From Paenibacillus sophorae (lineage in GTDB: Bacteria > Bacillota > Bacilli > Paenibacillales > Paenibacillaceae), in the NCBI RefSeq assembly GCF_018966525.1, contig NZ_CP076607.1, positions 5,146,001 to 5,210,000 of the forward strand: DNA of 64,000 nt. The letters run 5' to 3'. The notes beneath the pieces were generated by a model, which was not told the DNA's origin, did no database searches, and saw only the letters and a list, made by a program, of their open reading frames with translations. Positions 58,487 to 64,000 of the stretch are shown in pieces. Position 1 is the stretch's first letter, and the number at the start of each line of letters is the position of its first letter. The position numbers were made by a program, and so were the translations under genes.

Positions 58487-58831
58487 ATGAGTGAAGCCAT
58501 GTTCGAACGGATTTTAAATGAACTGAAGGAGATTAAAACAGAACAGCAGGAAATGAAAGCACAGCAGCAGGAAATGCGTGCAGAACAGCAGGAAATGCGT
58601 GCAGAACAACAGGAAATGCGTGCAGAGCAGCAGGAAATGAGAGCTGAGCAACGGGAGTTCAAGCAGGCCCTTTTCGAGACACTGGAAACGGTAAAGCGCA
58701 TTGAGACGGCACAGCAAGCATTCGAACAGAAAACGAACAAGCGCATCGATACACTGGAATCCGGTATGGATCTTCTTAATCGCCGCCAGTTTAAGCTAGA
58801 GGTTGAAATGGAAATGCTAAAGAGCCACTGA
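58487..58831 (+). CDS. Coiled-coil protein with exact heptad repeats
   Basis: Not recognised by family. The 114-residue protein starts with MSEAMFERILNELKEI. The 7-residue unit EQQEMRA then repeats about five times (58540-58657, 21-bp units with few base changes), and a final coiled coil ends RRQFKLEVEMEMLKSH. The whole chain should form a long parallel coiled coil; there is no signal or TM segment. ATG 58487 has AAGGAGG 9 nt upstream. It is co-transcribed with the XRE/S24-like regulator (22 bp gap), so a partner or antagonist of that regulator is conceivable. The unit number may vary between strains by slippage. Confidence 0.75.
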   Translation: MSEAMFERILNELKEIKTEQQEMKAQQQEMRAEQQEMRAEQQEMRAEQQEMRAEQREFKQALFETLETVKRIETAQQAFEQKTNKRIDTLESGMDLLNRRQFKLEVEMEMLKSH

Positions 58832-58858
58832 TCGTCACCTGCTTATTTTACAGACCAT

Positions 58859-58914
58859 TTAAGGGAGTGTCCTATAGTCTCTACATGGCCGAATAGAAAC
58901 ACTCCCTTATTCTT
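58859..58914. terminator. Terminator between the coiled-coil gene and the convergent gene
   Basis: AAGGGAGTGT (58861-58870) pairs with ACACTCCCTT (58899-58908), followed on plus by ATTCTT. It may serve both convergent genes. Confidence 0.75.
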
Positions 58915-58931
58915 GTTCATTTCCGATTGGC

Positions 58932-59288
58932 TTATGAATAGTCCCGAAATCGCAGCCCTAGCTGTTTTTTCAAATCCCCGAAAATCAGCAATTCCCGTTG
59001 AAATTTATCCCGTTCCTCCTCCGGGCTCATGACCGGGCTGCCTGTAAATGCGCTTGAAGTCACATCGACAAAGGCGTCATGCATATTATTGTCATACCAA
59101 TCGCTGGCCGTGTCGGCGTCATTGGTCAAAATACGGACAATTTCGTACCCCTCTTCCCGGTTGTCTTCCACAATATAGACCAAAAGCGCGGAGTCGCCCA
59201 CGGCTCCCGGCAGTACCCCCACTTCGGCGCATGGCGCCCCGTCATATTTAAGCATTCTGCGTATTTTCGCATCCTTAATATAATACAT
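58932..59288 (-). CDS. Conserved hypothetical protein, 118 residues
   Basis: Not recognised. A soluble acidic protein beginning MYYIKDAKIRRMLKYDGAPC, with a beta-rich first half (SALLVYIVEDNREEGYEIVRILTND) and a helical C-terminal part (EEERDKFQRELLIFGDLKKQLGLRF). There is no signal peptide, TM or metal motif. It lies convergent to the coiled-coil gene and divergent from asnB, apparently monocistronic. The RBS (GGAAGGAAGGATGACCG) is strong, supporting ATG 59288. Confidence 0.7.
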   Translation of the reverse strand: MYYIKDAKIRRMLKYDGAPCAEVGVLPGAVGDSALLVYIVEDNREEGYEIVRILTNDADTASDWYDNNMHDAFVDVTSSAFTGSPVMSPEEERDKFQRELLIFGDLKKQLGLRFRDYS

Positions 59289-59440
59289 CGGTCATCCTTC
59301 CTTCCAAGCCAAATTTCCCCCTCTCTAGTGTTCGGATAAGGACATACATTTTATGCCTTCCTTCGGCATATATCTGTATTAATTGGCAAAAAGATAGGGA
59401 CACAGCAATTAACGACCCACACAAGAGAGGATGAACCGTC

Positions 59441-61285
59441 ATGTGCGGAATAACCGGATTTATCAAGTGGCGCGGAGATCTGACGCAACATTCCGGGCTG
59501 CTGGTAAAAATGACTGAAACCTTGGCGAATCGCGGTCCGGATGCGGCGGGTACTTGGATTTCGGGCCCCATTGCTTTCGGACACCGCAGACTCAGCGTAA
59601 TCGATCCCGAGAACGGCGCACAACCGATGATTGCCCGCCATGAAGACCAGGTCTATGCAATTGTCTATAATGGAGAATTATATAATGCCCCCGAATTAAA
59701 AAATGAACTGAAGCAGCGGGGCCATGAGTTCCGTACCCAATGCGACACCGAGGTGCTGCTGCATGCTTATATCGAGTGGGGACCGGATTGTGCGGAAAAG
59801 CTGAACGGTATCTTCGCTTTTGCCGTCTGGGACAGTCTGCGCGAGCAGGTATTCTTCGCTCGCGACCGGCTAGGCGTGAAACCGCTGTTCTTCAGCAAGG
59901 CGGACGATACGCTCATCTTTGGTTCGGAGCCGAAGGCGCTGCTCCAGCATCCCAAGGTCCGCCCGGTCGTGGGACCGGAAGGACTTGCGGAGATTTTTAT
60001 AGTCGGTCCGGCCCGGACGCCGGGACATGGCGTATACAAGGATATGTCGGAGCTACGCCCCGGCCATGCCATGATTTACAGCCGTGAAGGCCTGCGGAGC
60101 TATGCCTATTGGACCCTGGAAAGCTCTCCCCATACGGACAGTCCGGAGGAGACAGCCGCCAAGGTACGGGAACTGCTGCAGGATACACTGGAGCGTCAAC
60201 TTGTCTCTGATGTACCCGTCTGCTCCCTGCTCTCCGGCGGTCTGGATTCGAGCGCGCTGTCTGCACTTGCCGTGGATTATTATAAACGTACCGGCCAAGG
60301 ACAGATGGACACCTATTCGGTCGACTATGTCGACAACGACAAATATTTTAAAAGCCATTCCTTTCAGCCCGGAGCTGACGGTCCCTGGATCAAACGGATG
60401 GTCGATGAACTGGGGACCCGCCATCATTATGTGCAATTCGACACGGATGAGCTGGTGGAGGCGCTGGACAATGCGCTCTTCTCCCGCGATCTGCCGGGCA
60501 TGACGGATGTCGATTCATCGCTGTATTTATTCTGCCGGGAAATTAAAAAAGGGGCAACGGTGGCGATTTCCGGTGAAGCGGCTGACGAAATATTCGGCGG
60601 GTATCCCTGGTTTCACCGCGAAGAAATGCTGTCCTCGGGAACTTTCCCGTGGGCGGTCGCTCCCAAAATGCGGGCCGGTCTGCTCTCACCCGAGATCCGG
60701 GAATGGATTCGTCCGCTCGAATATTTGGGCGATCGTTATAGCGACGCGGTAGCGGAGACGCCTAAGCTTGAAGGCGAAACCGGTAAGCAGGCGCAGATGC
60801 GGGTCATGTCCTATCTCAATATCACTCGGTTTATGCCGACTCTACTGGACCGGAAGGACCGAATGAGCATGGGTGTCGGTCTTGAAGTACGCGTCCCTTA
60901 TTGCGATCATCGGCTCGTTCAATACGTGTGGAATATTCCCTGGGAAATTAAAACCGTCGGTGACCGGGAAAAAGGGATCTTGCGCAAGGCGCTTGAAGGC
61001 GTACTGCCGGAGGATGTGCTGTACCGTAAAAAAAGCCCTTACCCCAAGACGCATAATCCCGGCTATCTGAATGCCGTTCGGCAGCAGGCGCTGAGCATTC
61101 TTGACGATCCGTCTTCTCCTATTCTGCCTTTGATCGATTCCGCAAAAATTCGGGAAATTGCGGCATCGCCGGAGTCCTCCAGCAATCTTCCCTGGTTCGG
61201 ACAGTTGATGTCCGGCCCGCAGCTGTTCGCTTATCTGTCCCAGGTCAATCTCTGGCTCCGCACCTATAATATTTCCATTGAGTAA
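59441..61285 (+). CDS. asnB: Asparagine synthetase (glutamine-hydrolysing)
   Basis: Makes asparagine from aspartate, glutamine and ATP. The 614-residue protein has the N-terminal glutaminase domain with catalytic C2 (MCGITGFI), then NRGPDAAGTW, GHRRLSVIDP and YNGELYN. The C-terminal synthetase domain has the PP-loop LLSGGLDSSALSALA and GEAADEIFGGYPW. It is similar to AsnB/AsnO of Bacillus. ATG 59441 (Cys2 must follow the initiator Met) has GAGAGG 9 nt upstream. It is flanked by a strong terminator, so it is monocistronic. The physiological role (vegetative or sporulation) cannot be told. Confidence 0.95.
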   Translation: MCGITGFIKWRGDLTQHSGLLVKMTETLANRGPDAAGTWISGPIAFGHRRLSVIDPENGAQPMIARHEDQVYAIVYNGELYNAPELKNELKQRGHEFRTQCDTEVLLHAYIEWGPDCAEKLNGIFAFAVWDSLREQVFFARDRLGVKPLFFSKADDTLIFGSEPKALLQHPKVRPVVGPEGLAEIFIVGPARTPGHGVYKDMSELRPGHAMIYSREGLRSYAYWTLESSPHTDSPEETAAKVRELLQDTLERQLVSDVPVCSLLSGGLDSSALSALAVDYYKRTGQGQMDTYSVDYVDNDKYFKSHSFQPGADGPWIKRMVDELGTRHHYVQFDTDELVEALDNALFSRDLPGMTDVDSSLYLFCREIKKGATVAISGEAADEIFGGYPWFHREEMLSSGTFPWAVAPKMRAGLLSPEIREWIRPLEYLGDRYSDAVAETPKLEGETGKQAQMRVMSYLNITRFMPTLLDRKDRMSMGVGLEVRVPYCDHRLVQYVWNIPWEIKTVGDREKGILRKALEGVLPEDVLYRKKSPYPKTHNPGYLNAVRQQALSILDDPSSPILPLIDSAKIREIAASPESSSNLPWFGQLMSGPQLFAYLSQVNLWLRTYNISIE

Positions 61286-61348
61286 CTAGCGATTAGCCAG
61301 TATATAACGAGCCGAGGCGTTTTAAGCACCTAAATTCCAACAGTTCTG

Positions 61349-61392
61349 CCCGCAGGAAGCTATCCAATTCATAGCGGTCTGCGGGTTTTATG
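61349..61392 (+). terminator. Terminator of asnB
   Basis: CCCGCAG (61349-61355) and CTGCGGG (61379-61385), with an inner GCTAT/ATAGC pair, are followed by TTTTATG. It lies 64 bp after the stop. Confidence 0.88.
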
Positions 61393-61487
61393 ATTATCCT
61401 TAAAAAGCGTGATATTTGCCGTATCCTTGCACAATGCCTTGCTCCCATTATAGGGATAGATCACTCTATATAAAGGAGTAGGTAATC

Positions 61488-62309
61488 ATGAATCCCCGCC
61501 TGTCCTCCAACCAAAGGCAGAGCAACAGTAAACTAATCCTGTTTCTGTTCGTCGCCTTTGGCTTTAGCTGGGCCTGCTGGCTGCCGCTGCTTGCGAACAA
61601 ACAGCTCGCGGCCGATCTCCCCGTCCTCCCCGGGCAATTCTATCTCGGTTCTTTCGGACCGCTTGTCGGAGCCGTAGCCGCGGAGATTACGCCTGGCGGC
61701 AAAGGATTCTCCGCATGGATCAAGACGCTGTTTTCATTTTCATTTCCGCGAAGGTGGCTGCTGATTTCATCCGGCCTTCCGCTCACTTACGGGTGTATTG
61801 CCATCCTGGCCCATCGCCTCGTTACCGGCAGCTTTCCGGAAATGCACCGGTTCGGGCTTACCTCCGACCTTCCCGCCGGTTTCAATATCTGGGAAACCTC
61901 GCTTGTCTGGATGCTGACCTTCGGCATCGGCGAGGAGAGCGGCTGGCGCGGGTTTCTTCTGCCTGAACTGCACCGCCGTCACGCTTTATTCACCTCGGCT
62001 CTAATAGTAGCCGCCATCTGGATGTTTTGGCATCTGCCCGCATTCTGGTTTAACGATAATTATCTCGGCATGGGCTTCGGCATCATCGGCTGGGGAATCA
62101 GCCTGGCTTACGGTTCCGTTGTCCTCGCCTGGATCTGCGCAGGAAGCCGCTGGAGTATCATCCCGGTTATACTCTGGCATGGCATTTTCGATACCCTTAC
62201 AGCCAGCGATCTGGCTGGACAAGTCATGGCGATGGCATGCAGCATGCTGGTCATTCTTCACGGTATTGTTCTGATGAGGAAGCTGGGCCGCCGCGGCGCC
62301 CAGCCATGA
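61488..62309 (+). CDS. CPBP-family intramembrane metalloprotease
   Basis: The 273-residue membrane protein has about eight helices. The CPBP/Abi motifs are present in order: the EExxxR motif in GIGEESGWRGFLLPEL, FWHLPAFW, and WHGIFDTLT near the C-terminus. The glutamates and histidines are the predicted metal ligands. Such proteins process prenylated or membrane proteins, or confer bacteriocin immunity. Start ATG 61488 follows AAGGAG by 8 nt. It stands alone with its own terminator; the substrate is unknown. Confidence 0.85.
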   Translation: MNPRLSSNQRQSNSKLILFLFVAFGFSWACWLPLLANKQLAADLPVLPGQFYLGSFGPLVGAVAAEITPGGKGFSAWIKTLFSFSFPRRWLLISSGLPLTYGCIAILAHRLVTGSFPEMHRFGLTSDLPAGFNIWETSLVWMLTFGIGEESGWRGFLLPELHRRHALFTSALIVAAIWMFWHLPAFWFNDNYLGMGFGIIGWGISLAYGSVVLAWICAGSRWSIIPVILWHGIFDTLTASDLAGQVMAMACSMLVILHGIVLMRKLGRRGAQP

Positions 62310-62331
62310 AATGAACTATCCCCTAATAAGC

Positions 62332-62379
62332 AAAAGGACGCCTTCGGCAGCTGCGGAAAGCGGCTGGAGGCACCCTTTT
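62332..62379. terminator. Bidirectional terminator
   Basis: AAAAGGACGCC and GGCACCCTTTT close a long stem with inner GGCAGC/GCGGCT pairing. It lies between the convergent protease and aldo/keto reductase genes and can serve both. Confidence 0.75.
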
Positions 62380-62415
62380 CATCGAAATCAATTTGGATAG
62401 GCCGAAAGCGGCCTT

Positions 62416-63252
62416 CTAGAAATTGAAATTATCCGGGTCTGGACCATAGCGATGGTTCTTGTTCAGCCCTTCAATGGCCAGAACATCTTCATCGCTGAGC
62501 GTAAAGTCAAAAATGCCGGCGTTCTCACGGATACGATCGGCATGAACCGACTTCGGAATCGTAATGACGCCCTGCTGGATATCCCAGCGGAGAACGACTT
62601 GGGCAGGCGTTTTTCCGTATTTCTGCGCGAGGTCCTGCAGCAGCGGAATGTCCAGATTGCCCTGCAGCAGCGGGCTCCAGGCTTCCAGTTGAATATTCTG
62701 CTCACGGCAGTATTTCAGCAGCTCGCGCTGAGTCAGCAGCGGATGGAATTCCACCTGATTCGCCACAGGCACGACACCGGTGTCGTCAATGATGCTGTTC
62801 AGATGATGAGTCTGAAAATTGCTGACGCCGATCGATTTGACATAGCCCTCTTTTTGCAAATGAACAAGCGCTTTCCATGTCTCGCGGAACTTATCCTTAA
62901 CCGGCCAGTGGATCAGATACAAGTCGATAACATCCAGGCCAAGTTTCTTGCGGCTCGACTCGCAGGCCTTCAAGGTCTGCTCATATCCTTGTTCATTATT
63001 GAATACTTTGGTGGTAATAAACAGTTCCTCACGCGGCACCCCGGATTCCCGGATGGCTTGCCCCACGCCTTCTTCGTTCTTGTAAGCAGAGGCCGTATCA
63101 ATGCTGCGGTAGCCGATTTCTATCGCCGATTTGACCGCATGGATAACTTCATCGCCATCCTTGGTCTGCCATACACCAAGTCCCAGCCACGGCATTGTTA
63201 CTCCATCACTTAAAGTAGGTCCGCCTGTAAACGGTCCATTCAACTGACTCAT
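62416..63252 (-). CDS. Aldo/keto reductase (YvgN/AKR5-like)
   Basis: NADPH-dependent reductase of 278 residues. It has the opening LSDGVTMPWLGLGVWQTKDGDEV, catalytic DTASAYKNEEGVGQAI (Asp and Tyr), the lysine in FITTKVFNNEQGYEQT, and the histidine in DLYLIHWPVK. The cofactor motif is ITIPKSVHADRIREN. This matches the YvgN/2,5-diketogluconate reductase-type group, which reduces methylglyoxal and other aldehydes in Bacillus. It is a different type from the aldo/keto reductase at 9878. Start ATG 63252 follows GGAGGG by 8 nt. Confidence 0.93.
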   Translation of the reverse strand: MSQLNGPFTGGPTLSDGVTMPWLGLGVWQTKDGDEVIHAVKSAIEIGYRSIDTASAYKNEEGVGQAIRESGVPREELFITTKVFNNEQGYEQTLKACESSRKKLGLDVIDLYLIHWPVKDKFRETWKALVHLQKEGYVKSIGVSNFQTHHLNSIIDDTGVVPVANQVEFHPLLTQRELLKYCREQNIQLEAWSPLLQGNLDIPLLQDLAQKYGKTPAQVVLRWDIQQGVITIPKSVHADRIRENAGIFDFTLSDEDVLAIEGLNKNHRYGPDPDNFNF

Positions 63253-63436
63253 CTCTACTCCCTCCAGATTCGAATATGGATTGGATTATACAAAAATGTT
63301 TAACCGCCTATACTGCCGTCTAAGCAGAATTACCAAAATTAAGTATAGCAGATTCATTCTCGGCAAAACAAAATACAGCTCACCATATCAACCAAATTTA
63401 TGCGAACCCAAAAAAATTAAGCGCTTTCCAAATATT

Positions 63437-63462
63437 AAAAAACGGAGCCTTCGCTCCGTTAT
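63437..63462 (-). terminator. Terminator of the DUF985 gene
   Basis: AACGGAGC-GAAG-GCTCCGTT on the minus strand is followed by TTTTAATATT, about 50 bp after the stop. Confidence 0.85.
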
Positions 63463-63509
63463 TACAGCAAGTATTTCACCGGCTCGGCTGTTTCCAGCAG
63501 AACCCGCCG

Positions 63510-63974
63510 CTATCCCTCCGACTTATCGATCAGCCGAAAATCGTCATAGTGGAAGCCCGGAGCCACGACGCAGGATACAAGGACCGGCTCGTCTCCGAGC
63601 GGTCTCGCGGCCTGCCATACGCCGGCGGGTATGAGCGCCTGTGGCTGCTGGCCCGCAGCGATATCAAGACCCAGCACGATTTCCTGCACATCACCGGGAC
63701 GTTCTCCATTTCCTCCAAGGCTTAACACAAGGGGGCTGCCGGCATGCCACAGCCAATGCTCATCCGACAGGACGGTATGCCACTCGGATATCTCGCCCGG
63801 ATGCAGCAGAAAATAGATCGTTGATGCCGCAGGACGGGGACCGGAGTAGTCTTCGCCCAGGAGATCCCGGGGAATTTGAACAGATGATTTCCAGATTTCC
63901 TTAAACCAGCCGCCCTCGACATGACGCTCAAGGCCAAGCAGTTCCACAAAAGGCGAAAGTTCTTTTTGTGCCAC
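63510..63974 (-). CDS. DUF985-type cupin protein
   Basis: The 154-residue protein has a single double-stranded beta-helix domain. LGLERHVEGGWFKEIWKS and TIYFLLHPGEISEWHTVLSDEHWLWHAG contain the conserved histidines. LIPAGVWQAARPLGDEPVLVSCVVAPGFHYDDFRLID is the C-terminal family block. This matches the DUF985 cupin group, whose function in bacteria is not established (possibly sugar or amine modification). Start ATG 63974 lies 26 bp before the end of the window, with GGAGAG upstream. Its other neighbour is outside the window. Confidence 0.88.
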   Translation of the reverse strand: MAQKELSPFVELLGLERHVEGGWFKEIWKSSVQIPRDLLGEDYSGPRPAASTIYFLLHPGEISEWHTVLSDEHWLWHAGSPLVLSLGGNGERPGDVQEIVLGLDIAAGQQPQALIPAGVWQAARPLGDEPVLVSCVVAPGFHYDDFRLIDKSEG

Positions 63975-64000
63975 GTTCTTCTCTCCTTACGATATGTTCC

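Noticed and set aside
57799..58831. Prophage immunity region
   Set aside because: An XRE/S24-like regulator alone is not enough; no integrase, structural phage genes or attachment sites are nearby.

Overview
The window reads as a chromosomal segment of a spore-forming, low-to-mid GC Firmicute, most likely Paenibacillus or a close relative. Evidence: a Bacillus-type hem operon next to a SpoVID-like spore coat protein and valS; the tig-clpP-clpX-lonB-lonA-ysxC chain; T-box leaders; a YjcZ-type mini-protein; LexA-, PerR- and YtrA-type boxes of Bacillus form; SLH and copper-amine-oxidase-like 'stalk' domains; and strong AGGAGG ribosome binding sites. No search could be run, so names rest on motifs, length and gene order.

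Layout. 1-5.4 kb (minus): valS 5' end with its T-box, a frameshifted nuclease-like/winged-helix gene, a frameshifted DUF5808 membrane protein with its GntR regulator, and a SpoVID-like gene. 5.5-6.2 kb: greA on plus. 6.2-17.7 kb (minus): an RluA-type pseudouridine synthase and the tetrapyrrole genes hemA-hemX-sirC-hemC-hemD(SUMT fusion)-hemB-hemL. These are interrupted between hemD and hemB by a radical SAM gene carrying an SOS box and an aldo/keto reductase. The set makes uroporphyrinogen III and also carries the branch to siroheme.

18-36.4 kb (minus): a mostly AT-rich exopolysaccharide island placed between hemA and ysxC, genes that lie close together in Bacillus. It runs from a CapC phosphatase through an SLH protein, chain-length regulator, tyrosine kinase, initiating sugar transferase, five further glycosyltransferases, an EpsG-like polymerase and a flippase to UDP-glucose dehydrogenase. 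Three gene relics (epimerase-like, DUF772 transposase, RfbB) are scattered in it.

36.4-47.2 kb (minus): ysxC, lonA, lonB, ispG, clpX, clpP, tig and a YsoA-like gene with an apparent ATT start. 47.3-52.1 kb: tRNA-Arg(TCT) with a tandem 3'-tail repeat, a pstS-pstC-pstA operon lacking pstB, and a secreted beta-propeller protein. 52.3-54.9 kb (plus): an ABC-2 efflux operon with its TetR regulator and a palindromic operator. 55-64 kb: a YjcZ-like peptide, a T-box-controlled ArgRS beside a second tRNA-Arg(TCT), an XRE/S24-like regulator, a heptad-repeat coiled-coil protein, asparagine synthetase, a CPBP protease, a second aldo/keto reductase and a DUF985 cupin.

No convincing wholly new system was found. 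The strongest leads are a hairpin sharing a 19-nt identical sequence ahead of the EPS and pst genes, the tRNA-Arg-linked repeats, the long structured hemB leader, the SOS-boxed radical SAM gene, and the S24-like repressor that seems to have lost its catalytic lysine.
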